NCBI RefSeq assembly: GCF_900199455.1
Contig: NZ_FZQR01000008.1
Location: 124,001 to 188,000, forward strand
DNA from: Mesorhizobium carmichaelinearum
GTDB lineage: Bacteria > Pseudomonadota > Alphaproteobacteria > Rhizobiales > Rhizobiaceae
Direction: 5' to 3'
DNA length: 64,000 nt
The translations under genes and the position numbers were made by a program. The notes below the pieces were generated by a model, which did not search any database, had not been told where the DNA came from, and worked only from the letters and a program-made list of their open reading frames with translations. Positions 54,551 through 63,854 of the stretch are shown in pieces (the first letter of the stretch is position 1; the number at the start of each line of letters is the position of its first letter).

Positions 54551-56833
54551 TCAGGCCGCGGAGCGCCGGCCCGGCGTGCCCGGCGGTTCGTGGCCAAGCG
54601 GTGTCACCAGCGTCAGGTCGGGGTAACCGCTCTCGATCAGCTTGACGGCAGCCTTGGTCACCTCGTCGTCCGGCTCGAGCACGGACAGGAACACTTCGGT
54701 GGCATCGCCACCCAGGCGGCTGATGCCTTGCGCATCGGCCGGCCCGCATTCGACCACCACCAGATCATAGGCGGTGGTCAGCGACTGCATGATGATCGGC
54801 AGCCGATCGGCGGCGCGCATGGCGCGAACCGGATCGGCGGTGCCGACAGGAATGACATGGCAGTCGGAATAGAGATCGGCATGGATCACGTCGCTGAACT
54901 GCGCCTGCGAAGCGAGCAGATCGGTGATCCCCGGGAAAAGCCCGCTGTCCAGCATCGGCCGCGAAGCAGCCCCTGAGGCGGTGAGGTCGAGCAGCAGCAC
55001 GCGCAGGCCGGCGTCGGACACTTCGCGTGCCACCAGGATCGCCGACGCGGCTGCCTCGTCGCCTTCGGGCGAAACGAATATGGCGCGGGCGGCGCCGCTG
55101 GCGATCAGCTTTTCCGCGGCCTTCTCGATGTCGATCTCGCCGAGCACCGAGCGCGGCCGCTCGGCCTCTATAACGGGCTCCGGCTCGGTCACGGATTCGG
55201 CTTCTGCGACAGGCTCAGCCTTGGCGGCCGGCTCGGGCTCGGCAACGGGCAGCGGCTGCACCACCATCTCCGGCTCCGTCACCGTTTCGGGCCATGACGC
55301 CCCAGCGGCACGACTGGCAAACTCGCTGGCGATGGCCGGCTCCAGGCGGACGGATGGCTCCGGAGCTGCCTGCTCCCGGTAGGCAGTCGGCGGCATCGCC
55401 ACTTCGTCGATCGGGGCAAAACGGGCGCCCGGGGCCGGGCGCATGGCGCGACCCGAGAAGAGCTCCTTGAGCAGCGTGAATATGGCCGCCAGCAGCAGCG
55501 AAGCCGCCGCAGCCGCGCCAACGATCGGCCCGACCTTGGGGAAGTATGGCTCGGAGGGCACCGAGGCCGGTGAGGAGACGCGGGCGTCGACCGGCACATA
55601 GTTGCGGTCCTGACGCGAAGCTGCCTCGCGGTAGTTGGTCAGATAGAGCTCGAGCTGCTGGCGCTTGGCGGCGGCATCGCGCTGCAGCGCGTCGAGACCG
55701 ACCTGCTCATTGCCTGCCTGTGCCGACGCTGCCTTCAGTTGATTGACGTCGGAGATGAGCTGGCTTTCGCGCGCCTTGGCTGCATCGGCCTGCATCACCA
55801 GGCCCTTCATGATCTTCTGGGCTTCGCTGCGGATCTGCGCGTCGAGATCGGCGAGCTGTGACTTCGCGGCGCGAACGCGCGGATGGTTGTCGAGCATCGT
55901 CGTCGACAGGTCGGCGATGGTGGCGCGCAACTCGACCTGCCGCTCCCGCAAACGCTGGATCAGGTCGGACGACAGCACTTCCGGCAGCGAATCCAGCGAG
56001 CCGCCATTCTGCAGCGCCTTGCGCACGTTGTCGGCGGTGCCTTCTGCCGCGGCGCGGTTGGCCCGCACCCGCGACAATTCGGTCGACAGCTCGGCCAGCT
56101 GCTGGGTGGCCAGGGTGGCATTGTTGCCGCCCATCAACAGGTCGGATTGGCCACGGTAGGCCGCGACCTTGGCCTCGGCATCCCTGACCTGTTTCGACAG
56201 GTCGGCGATCTCGGGCGCCAGAAAATCCGCGGCGGCGGTGTTCGATTCGCTCTTGGCCGCGCCCTGCCCGGCAATATAGGCAGCGGCAATGGCGTCGGGG
56301 ATGGCGGCGGCGAGCTTGGGATCCTCGGACGAGAACTCGATGGCGATGATGCGGGTCTTTTCAACGCCGAAGACGTTGAGCTTCTCGCGCATCTTCTTCA
56401 ACACGCGCTCGTCGGCCGGAACATCCATCGGGTCGTTCTTCAGCCCAAGCAGGATCAGCACGCGGCTCAGCGACGACATGTTGATCGTTTCGTCGAACTC
56501 AGGCAGTCGCCCCAGGCCGAGCTTCTGCGCCACCTGTTTGAGGATTTCGTTGGACGAAATGATCTGGACCTGGGTGGCGACGCCTTGCTCGTCGAGGATC
56601 GGCTTGTCGCCGTCATTGTTGCTGCCAGCCGGACGGGTGTAGACGGATTCGCGCGGGGCGATTTCCACCTGCGTCTGAGCCTTGTAGTGCTTGGTCGCGA
56701 ACGAAGCGAAGGCAAACGCCAGACCCGTCACCACCAGGACGAAGAGCAATATGCGCAGCCAGTTCCTCGCCAGGCTGGCGAAGAGCTGCCTGAGGTCAAC
56801 GTCGACATCTGCGGCCGCGGACTGAACGGACAT
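54551..56833 (-). CDS. Exopolysaccharide chain-length (Wzz/ExoP-like) protein with degenerate kinase domain
   Basis: The 760-residue polysaccharide co-polymerase has two membrane helices, one near residue 35 (LRILLFVLVVTGLAFAFASF) and one near 455 (VGPIVGAAAAASLLLAAIFT). Between them lies a large periplasmic coiled coil (EIADLSKQVRDAEAKVAAYR). After a Pro/Glu-rich linker a BY-kinase-like domain follows, but its Walker A position reads VSPEGDEAAAS (588-597) with no GKS/T, Walker A' is LLLDLTASG, and the Walker B position is LVVVECGPAD. No C-terminal Tyr cluster exists. It is probably catalytically dead. Confidence 0.88.
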   Translation of the reverse strand: MSVQSAAADVDVDLRQLFASLARNWLRILLFVLVVTGLAFAFASFATKHYKAQTQVEIAPRESVYTRPAGSNNDGDKPILDEQGVATQVQIISSNEILKQVAQKLGLGRLPEFDETINMSSLSRVLILLGLKNDPMDVPADERVLKKMREKLNVFGVEKTRIIAIEFSSEDPKLAAAIPDAIAAAYIAGQGAAKSESNTAAADFLAPEIADLSKQVRDAEAKVAAYRGQSDLLMGGNNATLATQQLAELSTELSRVRANRAAAEGTADNVRKALQNGGSLDSLPEVLSSDLIQRLRERQVELRATIADLSTTMLDNHPRVRAAKSQLADLDAQIRSEAQKIMKGLVMQADAAKARESQLISDVNQLKAASAQAGNEQVGLDALQRDAAAKRQQLELYLTNYREAASRQDRNYVPVDARVSSPASVPSEPYFPKVGPIVGAAAAASLLLAAIFTLLKELFSGRAMRPAPGARFAPIDEVAMPPTAYREQAAPEPSVRLEPAIASEFASRAAGASWPETVTEPEMVVQPLPVAEPEPAAKAEPVAEAESVTEPEPVIEAERPRSVLGEIDIEKAAEKLIASGAARAIFVSPEGDEAAASAILVAREVSDAGLRVLLLDLTASGAASRPMLDSGLFPGITDLLASQAQFSDVIHADLYSDCHVIPVGTADPVRAMRAADRLPIIMQSLTTAYDLVVVECGPADAQGISRLGGDATEVFLSVLEPDDEVTKAAVKLIESGYPDLTLVTPLGHEPPGTPGRRSAA

Positions 56834-57088
56834 GCATCCCTACTCCGAACTGAGTCAGGATGGACCGTAAACAACTATGGTAACTCAGCCGTTAAGATCG
56901 CGGTAATACCCCGTTAGGGATTACTGCAAACGTCCAAGAAAATCGATAAAAGTGGCAAAACCCTTGCTGGCGCGAGCGGTATTGGCCGGCGCCTTTACCG
57001 GCCATTAACCCTAACAGGATGATAACGAACCCGATCCCAGATGTTTGCTGCGACGCCGCAGCGGCCAGTCGAAGGTACGTATCCGGTC

Positions 57089-57652
57089 ATGAAAAGCACT
57101 GCTTCCCTCTTTCACGCTCTGCTTGCCGTATCGATGCTCGCCGGCTGCTCCAGTTACCGGCCGACGCCGGCCGCCTTCCACGAGGTTCTCGATCAACCCT
57201 ATCGTCTCGGCGCCGGCGACCGCATCCGCGTCACCGTGTTCGAGCAGGACGGGCTGACCAACACCTACAGTGTCGACCAGTCCGGTTACCTCTCCTTCCC
57301 GCTCGTCGGCGCCATTCCGGCGCGTGGCCACACCGCGCAGCAGATGGAAAAGGAGATCGCCGACAAATTGCGGCAAGGCTATCTGCGCGACCCCGACGTC
57401 TCGGTCGAGATCGATCGCTACCGGCCGATCTTCGTCATGGGCGAAGTGGGGGCTGCCGGCCAGTATTCCTACGTGCCCGGCCTGACCGTCCAGAAGGCCA
57501 TCGCCATTGCCGGCGGCTTCTCGCCACGCGCCAACCAGGAAAGCGTCGACATCACCCGCGACATCAACGGCAAGGTGATGACCGGCCGCGTGGTCACGTC
57601 CGATCCGCTGCTGCCCGGAGATACCGTCTACGTCCGCGAACGCCTGTTCTGA
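57089..57652 (+). CDS. Polysaccharide export lipoprotein (Wza/ExoF-like, short)
   Basis: The 187-residue product carries a lipoprotein signal with lipobox LAGCSSY (lipid-anchored Cys). The PES domain (YRLGAGDRIRVTVFEQDGLT; YLSFPLVGAIPARGHTAQQM) is followed by one SLBB segment (PIFVMGEVGAAGQYSYVPGL). The C-terminal outer-membrane helix of full Wza is absent, so it may be the ExoF-type periplasmic channel element. Start at 57089. Confidence 0.88.
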   Translation: MKSTASLFHALLAVSMLAGCSSYRPTPAAFHEVLDQPYRLGAGDRIRVTVFEQDGLTNTYSVDQSGYLSFPLVGAIPARGHTAQQMEKEIADKLRQGYLRDPDVSVEIDRYRPIFVMGEVGAAGQYSYVPGLTVQKAIAIAGGFSPRANQESVDITRDINGKVMTGRVVTSDPLLPGDTVYVRERLF

Positions 57653-57662
57653 CAGACACCAC

Positions 57663-58793
57663 GTGGCGGACAAGCTCAGGATCGTCCACTGCTTTCGTTC
57701 ACCGGTCGGAGGAATTTTCCGGCATGTGCGCGACCTGACGGAGGCGCAGGTTGCTGCCGGTCATGTGGTCGGCATCGTCTGCGATTCGACCACCGGTGGC
57801 GAATTCGAGGAGCACCTGTTCGAGCAGATGAAGGACATGCTGGCGCTCGGCATCCATCGCACGCCAATGCAGCGCCATGTCGGCCCGGGCGATCTCGCCT
57901 CGGCCCGGCGCACCTACAGGATCATCAAGGAATTGCGGCCGGACGTGTTGCACGGGCACGGCGCCAAGGGTGGCGCCTATGCCCGTCTGTTCGGCTCATT
58001 GTTGCGGGTATCAAGGTCTCGCGTAGCCCGCCTTTATTCGCCGCATGGCGGCTCCCTCCACTATGACGAAACGACAGCCACGGGGAAGCTGTTCTTCGCG
58101 CTGGAGCGCTCCATGGCGCGCTTCACCGATTGCCTGCTGTTCGTCTCGGACTACGAGCGGCGGACCTATCGCCGGAAGGTGGGCGAGCCGCCGATCCCCA
58201 ACATTCTGGTCTACAACGGACTGCGCGCCGCCGAATTCGAATCGGTCATCGTCGGACCCGATGCGGCGGATCTGCTCTATATCGGCATGATGCGGGACCT
58301 GAAGGGACCCGACATCTTCATCGACGCCCTGGCCGCCGCCGGTCCCCGGCTTGGCCGCGCGCTGACCGCGGTGATGGTCGGCGATGGTGACGACCTGCCG
58401 CGCTACCACACGCAAGTGGAGCGCCTGGGACTGCAAGGCCATGTCCGCTTCCTGCCGCCGATGCCGGCCCGGGAAGCCTTCGCGCTGGCGGCGCTGGTGG
58501 TCGTTCCATCCCGCGCGGAAGCCATGCCCTATGTCGTGCTGGAGACGCTTGCCGCAGCGAGACCCATGATCGCCACCGCCGTCGGCGGCATACCGGAGAT
58601 CTTTGGTTCCGACTCCCCTGCATTGATCCGGCCCGATCCGGCCGAACTCGCCGACAAGATAAGCGAGGCGCTGGCCGACCTTGCCGCCTACGGCAGGCTG
58701 ATGCCCGATGGCGCCGGCCTCAGGGCGCGCTTCGGCGCCGACGTCATGGCCGCCGAAATCGAGAAGGCCTATTTCGCCGCGCTCGGCAGGTAA
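57663..58793 (+). CDS. Glycosyltransferase family 4
   Basis: The 376-residue transferase starts at a GTG. The N-terminal acceptor domain opens IVHCFRSPVGGIFRHVRDL; the C-terminal nucleotide-sugar domain has the E-x7-E motif in SRAEAMPYVVLETLAAARPM IATAVGGIPE. It adds a sugar to the exopolysaccharide repeat on the cytosolic side. It starts 10 bp after the Wza-like gene, in the same operon. Confidence 0.92.
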   Translation: MADKLRIVHCFRSPVGGIFRHVRDLTEAQVAAGHVVGIVCDSTTGGEFEEHLFEQMKDMLALGIHRTPMQRHVGPGDLASARRTYRIIKELRPDVLHGHGAKGGAYARLFGSLLRVSRSRVARLYSPHGGSLHYDETTATGKLFFALERSMARFTDCLLFVSDYERRTYRRKVGEPPIPNILVYNGLRAAEFESVIVGPDAADLLYIGMMRDLKGPDIFIDALAAAGPRLGRALTAVMVGDGDDLPRYHTQVERLGLQGHVRFLPPMPAREAFALAALVVVPSRAEAMPYVVLETLAAARPMIATAVGGIPEIFGSDSPALIRPDPAELADKISEALADLAAYGRLMPDGAGLRARFGADVMAAEIEKAYFAALGR

Positions 58794-58880
58794 CGCCCAG
58801 CCCTTCCAAAGCCACGCGTTGTTTCAAGGGTTTCTTAGCTCTCTTTTGCTATTGACCGAGGGAAGCTTGCGGAAAGCCCA

Positions 58881-60416
58881 ATGAACGAGATCGACCCCGC
58901 GCGCCGCTTTTCACCTGAAGCGGTGCGTAAATTCGACGGCCCGACCGATGGCGATGCGCCCGGCGGCATGAACGACGTTGCCCGGCAGGTCGCATCGCAA
59001 TACCGGCGCGATACGATGTCGCCGATCATGGTCAGCGGCGTCCTGCGCATGGTCGAATTCGGGGTGCTGTTCCTTTCGGGGCTCTGCGTCTATTTCTACT
59101 TTGTCGGTTTCTTCAACTATCTCGCCTGGCAATATCCGGTGACGATCGCCGCCGCGTCATTCCTCGCCGTAGTGCTGCTCGATGTCACCGACTGCTATCA
59201 GGTCGTTTCGCTGATGCGGCCGATCGCCAATTTCGGCCGCATCCTGCTGGTCTGGGCCGGCGCTTTCGCGCTGATGGCGTTGACGGCCTTCGCCACGAAG
59301 ATGTCGGAAGACTATTCGCGGCTTTTGTTCGGCACCTGGTTCGTCGTCGGTTTCGTTCTCCTCTTCAGCCTCAGGCTGGTGATGTCGAGGCTGATCCGGC
59401 GCTGGGCACGCGACGGCCGCATGGAGCGGCGCGCCGTCATCGTCGGCGGCGGCAAGGCGGCGGAAATCCTGATCCGCTCGGTCGAGAAGCAGCCCTACAA
59501 CGACATCCGCATCTGCGGCATCTTCGATGACCGCTCCGACAAGCGCTCGCCGCCGATCGTCGCCGGCTATCCCAAGCTCGGCACCATTTCGGAACTGATC
59601 GAATTCGCCCGCATCGCCCGCATCGACATGCTGATCGTGTCGCTGCCGCTGACCGCCGAGACGCGCGTGCTGCAGCTGTTGAAGAAGCTCTGGGTGCTGC
59701 CGGTCGACATCCGGCTCTCGGCGCATTCCAACGCGCTGCAGTTCCGGCCGCGCGCCTATTCCTTCATCGGCTCGGTGCCGATGCTCGACATTTTCGACAA
59801 GCCGATCAACGACTGGGATTCGGTCGCCAAGCGCGCCTTCGACATCATTTTCTCGCTGATCGGCATCATCGTCTTCTTGCCGGTGATGCTGGCGACCGCG
59901 ATCGCCATAAAACTCGACAGCAAGGGACCGGTGCTGTTCAAGCAGAAGCGGCACGGCTTCAACAACGAGATCATCGAGGTCTACAAGTTCCGCTCGATGT
60001 ACACCGACCGGTCGGATCCGACCGCCAAGCAGACGGTGACCAAGAACGATCCGCGCGTCACCCGCGTCGGCCGCTTCATCCGCAAGACCTCGATCGACGA
60101 ACTGCCGCAATTCGTCAATTCGCTGCTGGGCACTCTGTCGCTGATCGGCCCGCGCCCGCATGCGATCGCCGCGCAGTCGCACAACCTCCTCTACAACGAG
60201 GTGGTCGACGGCTATTTCGCCCGCCACAAGGTCAAGCCCGGCGTCACCGGCTGGGCGCAGATCAATGGCTGGCGCGGCGAGATGGACACCAACGAGAAGA
60301 TCCGCATGCGGACGGAGTACGACCTCTACTACATCGAGAACTGGTCGCTGCTGTTCGATCTCAGGATCCTGTTCCTGACGCCGATCCGGCTGCTCAACAC
60401 GGAAAACGCCTATTGA
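58881..60416 (+). CDS. Undecaprenyl-phosphate glucose phosphotransferase (WcaJ/PssA type)
   Basis: The 511-residue priming transferase has four N-terminal helices, a Rossmann-like CoA_binding_3 part (RRAVIVGGGKAAEILIRSVE), a fifth membrane helix, and the C-terminal bacterial sugar transferase domain: KRAFDIIFSLIGIIVFLPVM, GPVLFKQKRHGFNNEIIEVY KFRSM and SIDELPQFVNSLLGTLSLIG PRPHA. It loads the first sugar phosphate onto undecaprenyl phosphate. Confidence 0.95.
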   Translation: MNEIDPARRFSPEAVRKFDGPTDGDAPGGMNDVARQVASQYRRDTMSPIMVSGVLRMVEFGVLFLSGLCVYFYFVGFFNYLAWQYPVTIAAASFLAVVLLDVTDCYQVVSLMRPIANFGRILLVWAGAFALMALTAFATKMSEDYSRLLFGTWFVVGFVLLFSLRLVMSRLIRRWARDGRMERRAVIVGGGKAAEILIRSVEKQPYNDIRICGIFDDRSDKRSPPIVAGYPKLGTISELIEFARIARIDMLIVSLPLTAETRVLQLLKKLWVLPVDIRLSAHSNALQFRPRAYSFIGSVPMLDIFDKPINDWDSVAKRAFDIIFSLIGIIVFLPVMLATAIAIKLDSKGPVLFKQKRHGFNNEIIEVYKFRSMYTDRSDPTAKQTVTKNDPRVTRVGRFIRKTSIDELPQFVNSLLGTLSLIGPRPHAIAAQSHNLLYNEVVDGYFARHKVKPGVTGWAQINGWRGEMDTNEKIRMRTEYDLYYIENWSLLFDLRILFLTPIRLLNTENAY

Positions 60417-61681
60417 GCGCGATTTCCCATGAGCTGCCGCAGGCCGCGGTCAACGCCAAGCTGATCGCACTGATTTCTTCCGCTGCGGTGGTGGTCGGCA
60501 TCCTTCTGTCCGGTTTCGTCATCAGCGAGCCGGCGCCTTACGAAATCTACATGGCCGGGTTGATCGCCATCTGGGCGCTCTTCGGCCTGCGGATTTCCCG
60601 CGCGGCCATGCCGCTGCTGGTGCTGCTGGTGACGATGAACATCGGCGGCATGATCTCGATGACGCAGATGGCGGACCTCGCCTTCACACCGCTCTATCTC
60701 TCCGTGTCGCTGTTTCTCGCCTTCAGCGCGGTGTTCTTCGCCTCCGTCACCGCCACGCAGCCAGGCCTCTACCGGCTGATCTTCAATGCCTATGTCGTCT
60801 CGGCGGTGGCGACGTCGCTGCTTGGCATAGCCGGCTATTTCCACGCCTTCCCCGGCGCCGAGATGTTCACCAAATACGACCGCGCCGCCGGCGCCTTCCA
60901 GGACCCGAACGTTTTTGGACCATTCCTGGTGCTGCCCGGCATCTATCTGCTCTATCTCATCCTGACCGGTTCGATCGCGCGCATGCCGCTGCTGGCGGTG
61001 CCGCTGCTGATCATCACATTGGGCATCTTCTTCTCCTTCTCGCGCGGCGCCTGGGGCATGTTCGCCGTCTCTGCCGTGCTGCTCACCGGCTGCCTGTTCC
61101 TGCAGAGCGCCAGCGGCAAGTTCCGGCTGCGCGTGGTGATCATGACCATCGCCGCGCTGTCCTTGCTGACGATCGCCATCATCGTCATCCTGCAACTGCC
61201 CGGCGTGTCGGAGATGTTCTCCAGCCGCGCGCATCTCGAACAGAGCTATGACACCGCTCGCCTCGGCCGCTTCGCCCGCTACGCAATCGGCTTCCAGATG
61301 GCGATGGAGCGTCCGTTCGGCATCGGGCCGCTGGTCTTCGGCAAGATGTTCGGCGAGGACACGCACGACATCTGGCTGAAAATGCTGATGGACTATGGCT
61401 GGCTCGGCTTCGTCTCGTTCCTGACGCTTGTGCTGTGGACCATAGGCGCCGGGTTCCGCATCCTGCTGCGCGACCGGCCATGGCAGCCCTATCTCCTGTG
61501 CGCCTATGTCGCCTTCATCGGCAATATCGGGCTCGGCACCTTCATCGATATCGACCACTGGCGCCATGTGTATCTGCTGCTCGGGCTGATCTGGGGTGCT
61601 ATCGCGCTGGAATACCGCCATCAGCGGCTGTTACGACCGGCATTTCCAGGCGTGTCGGCGATCGCATCCACACCCGCGTAA
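60413..61681 (+). CDS. O-antigen ligase/polymerase-like (Wzy) membrane protein
   Basis: The 422-residue protein with about 11-12 helices has an O-antigen ligase-type (Wzy_C) loop FGIGPLVFGKMFGEDTHDIW LKMLMDYGWLGF. It starts at a TTG overlapping the transferase stop (TTGA), so the two are co-translated. It likely polymerises the repeat unit in the periplasm with the Wzz-like protein. Confidence 0.9.
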   Translation: MSAISHELPQAAVNAKLIALISSAAVVVGILLSGFVISEPAPYEIYMAGLIAIWALFGLRISRAAMPLLVLLVTMNIGGMISMTQMADLAFTPLYLSVSLFLAFSAVFFASVTATQPGLYRLIFNAYVVSAVATSLLGIAGYFHAFPGAEMFTKYDRAAGAFQDPNVFGPFLVLPGIYLLYLILTGSIARMPLLAVPLLIITLGIFFSFSRGAWGMFAVSAVLLTGCLFLQSASGKFRLRVVIMTIAALSLLTIAIIVILQLPGVSEMFSSRAHLEQSYDTARLGRFARYAIGFQMAMERPFGIGPLVFGKMFGEDTHDIWLKMLMDYGWLGFVSFLTLVLWTIGAGFRILLRDRPWQPYLLCAYVAFIGNIGLGTFIDIDHWRHVYLLLGLIWGAIALEYRHQRLLRPAFPGVSAIASTPA

Positions 61682-61738
61682 TAAACGCCGAATTTCGGTT
61701 GACCCGGGCGGGGTTATCACGATACATCGCGACCGGTC

Positions 61739-61815
<77 letters not shown>

Positions 61816-61847
61816 ACAAAAACAAAGAGTTAGCCGTTTCCCCCAGA

Positions 61848-61872
61848 GGTGGCTACAAAATTTATAGCCACC
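61848..61872 (+). repeat. Inverted repeat downstream of tRNA-Pro
   Basis: Stem GGTGGCTA/TAGCCACC with loop CAAAATTTA, followed by TTGTAGCC, which repeats part of the stem. It could be a terminator-like hairpin or a remnant of a tRNA-linked integration site. No T-run. No copy of the tRNA 3' end was seen further right in the window. Confidence 0.5.
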
Positions 61873-62075
61873 TTGTAGCCAGCGAGCCGCGCGAGGCGAT
61901 TTCCAGAGCAGTCGCTCCACAGCCTCGGAACCTTCCCTAGTTCGACAGGTTCAGGCTTGGTGGCGGCGGAACATTTGTTTGTCCCTCAACAGCGATGTCG
62001 GGTCTCGTACCCTAATTCGCCGTCACACTTCACAAAAAGAAAAGCCCGCATGCGGCGCCTAGAGCGGAGTCCCAA

Positions 62076-62372
62076 ATGGGCGGCTTTAAGCCTTGGCATG
62101 ATGCTATACACGACCATGAGGTCGAATGTTTCGCTTCGGAGAACGGTTTGACAGCGGATCTGGTCTGGGAGTTGATCCTAAAACACGGCAACAGCCGCGA
62201 GGCCGTGATCAGAGCTGCGCAGGGTTTAGAACGCGGTGCCAGGCAACACGGCCGATCAGCCCCCCTACTCCCCTGTGGAGCCGACGCCGCCCCTGACGAT
62301 GAGCGTGGGTCGACGAAAGCAATAGCCGGCTTCTGCGACTATCGCCTTCTGGCGACCACTAAGAAATTCTGA
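62076..62372 (+). CDS. DUF3606-like small protein with altered C-terminus
   Basis: The first ~55 residues (WHDAIHDHEVECFASENGLT ADLVWELILKHGNSREAVIR) resemble the helix-turn-helix-like DUF3606 domain common in rhizobia. After residue 55 the sequence becomes Arg/Ser-rich and unlike the family, suggesting a frameshift or readthrough. Its end overlaps the convergent methyltransferase by 34 bp. Confidence 0.5.
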   Translation: MGGFKPWHDAIHDHEVECFASENGLTADLVWELILKHGNSREAVIRAAQGLERGARQHGRSAPLLPCGADAAPDDERGSTKAIAGFCDYRLLATTKKF

Positions 62373-63115
62373 GCAAAGCGTGCTGGGACACCAGCTCGCC
62401 GGCATATCGTGTCAACAGGACCGACCAACATTTCGCAAAGCCTTGGTAGCAGCCACCCGGGCCGCGGCAAAAACCCATAGCCGATGACCCGTTCGACGAC
62501 AAACCCGTTGGAAGCGAGCATCTGGCGATATGCGTGGATGCTCAAGGTACTGCGAACCACGCGCCCCTGAAATCGGTTGAGAAAGCGGCAGACCAGCCCC
62601 GCCGGCGAGGTTGCGTTCATGTGGATGTTGGAAACCAGCAACCCTCCGTCGTTCAAATGCTCATGAATGGCCGACAGTGCGTCCCGCCTAAGAGTGTCTT
62701 CAGCGTTCAAGAAGAATCGAAAAGCTGTAACCACGTCGAATCTTCTGGAAAGGGGGGCAACCGTCAGATCGGCTTTCACCAACTTGACGTTGCCCGGAAC
62801 CCGCGCGCAAGCAAGCATGGATTGAGAGACGTCGACACCAACGACCTCACCAAACAATGGGCCTGCAACAGTTGTGACGCGGCCCGTGCCGCACGCGAAG
62901 TCGAGGCAGCTGCGACCCGGCCCGCCAAGAGGCCTGAGAATGCCTTCCACCAGGGGGCGTTCGATACGCAACCACAAGGCAGCATAGTAGCCGGAACAGA
63001 AGGTTTTGGTGTAATCGGTGCCGTAGCCTGGGGTCTGATGGCTCGATCGGTAATCGCTATAAGCGCTCCCCTCGAATGACCGCTCGGTCAACACATCACC
63101 TCGAGAACCGCCCAT
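62339..63115 (-). CDS. Class I SAM-dependent methyltransferase
   Basis: The 258-residue product has motif I SCLDFACGTGRVTTVAGPLF, VVGVDVSQSMLACARVP and LTVAPLSRRFDVVTAFRFFLN. The C-terminal part (VGPVDTICRRAGVPARFAQN) is unlike ubiquinone-type enzymes. GGAGG eight bases before 63115 supports this start. Near the exopolysaccharide cluster, so a role methylating a polysaccharide or lipid is possible but unproven. Confidence 0.8.
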   Translation of the reverse strand: MGGSRGDVLTERSFEGSAYSDYRSSHQTPGYGTDYTKTFCSGYYAALWLRIERPLVEGILRPLGGPGRSCLDFACGTGRVTTVAGPLFGEVVGVDVSQSMLACARVPGNVKLVKADLTVAPLSRRFDVVTAFRFFLNAEDTLRRDALSAIHEHLNDGGLLVSNIHMNATSPAGLVCRFLNRFQGRVVRSTLSIHAYRQMLASNGFVVERVIGYGFLPRPGWLLPRLCEMLVGPVDTICRRAGVPARFAQNFLVVARRR

Positions 63116-63574
63116 CACAACAACCTCCATTCTGGGCTTGCCAATAGATTTCACACGTCCTGATCGATCTTCATCCGATCACATGACGCAAACCTTACAA
63201 ATAGTTATAGCAGGGGGCAAAATTCCGATCATGCCGAGAGGCGTCAATTCAGGCTGCCCGCTTCTCTACTTCGCTGATCATGGCCTTTCGCTCGTGCCTG
63301 GCCGGCGTCACCGCCGCGCGGTTCCGGCTGGCCGCTCTGCTACGGCTCTGACGCTTCTCGCGCGCTTGTCGCCGGCCAATCCATCCGCTGAAAGCTCCTC
63401 GTCTTACGACTTTGGTCGGGCTGTTGTGCGCAAAGGTCTGAGGCCTGCAACCCGAATGACCGTGCGTGGTTAGGACATCGATCGCCGAGTAAGTGCCCTT
63501 CTTCATCGCCGGTCAGATCGATGCCCGCCAACTCACCGGAGGTGGCGGGCATCGGATTGAGGAACAATGACGAA
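63116..63574. other. 459-bp region without a supported gene
   Basis: A minus-strand frame (63249-63506) has an Arg-rich C-terminus but no family features, and no RNA or promoter structure was recognised. It probably holds divergent promoters and decayed sequence. Confidence 0.35.
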
Positions 63575-63811
63575 ATGCCTTTGTCTGATGAACTGCGCGA
63601 CGTTCTGGTCGAATTTGCATGCCCGATCTGTTCGCATCCTATCGTGAAGACAGGGTCTTGGCTCCGATCGATCGGGGCTTTCAATTGCGAAGGTTGCAAG
63701 GATAGGGTGCGCATTGGCTATGAAGAGAAGCTAGAGATCTTCGGGCGCTATCTTCGAAAGCCGACTAGAGGTCCCCAGCGCCCCGCCAAGCTGCGCTATG
63801 CCGGAGGATAG
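63575..63811 (+). CDS. Small zinc-ribbon-like hypothetical protein
   Basis: The 78-residue product (from MPLSDELRDVLVEFACPICS) has CPIC...CEGC, two CxxC pairs separated by about 26 residues, the pattern of a zinc ribbon. A charged helical tail follows (EEKLEIFGRYLRKPTRG). Function unknown. It is convergent with the ligase-operon stub; the stops are 10 bp apart. Confidence 0.6.
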   Translation: MPLSDELRDVLVEFACPICSHPIVKTGSWLRSIGAFNCEGCKDRVRIGYEEKLEIFGRYLRKPTRGPQRPAKLRYAGG

Positions 63812-63821
63812 GTCACGGGTG

Positions 63822-63854
63822 CTACAGGCACGTGACCTTCTTAGCCACGGCCAT
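63822..63854 (-). pseudogene. Ten-codon stub of the MAVAKK-family gene
   Basis: Reads MAVAKKVTCL then TAG, with GGGAGGAAGACG before the ATG. It is the first six codons of the gene at 4875-5148 fused to unrelated sequence, so a deletion has removed the rest. Confidence 0.65.

Noticed and set aside
55883-56917. 344-codon plus-strand frame across the Wzz-like gene
   Set aside because: Antisense shadow; the opposite strand has clear membrane helices and coiled coil.
63249-63506. 85-codon minus-strand frame with Arg-rich C-terminus
   Set aside because: No ribosome site, family resemblance or neighbour support; probably chance or a decayed fragment.
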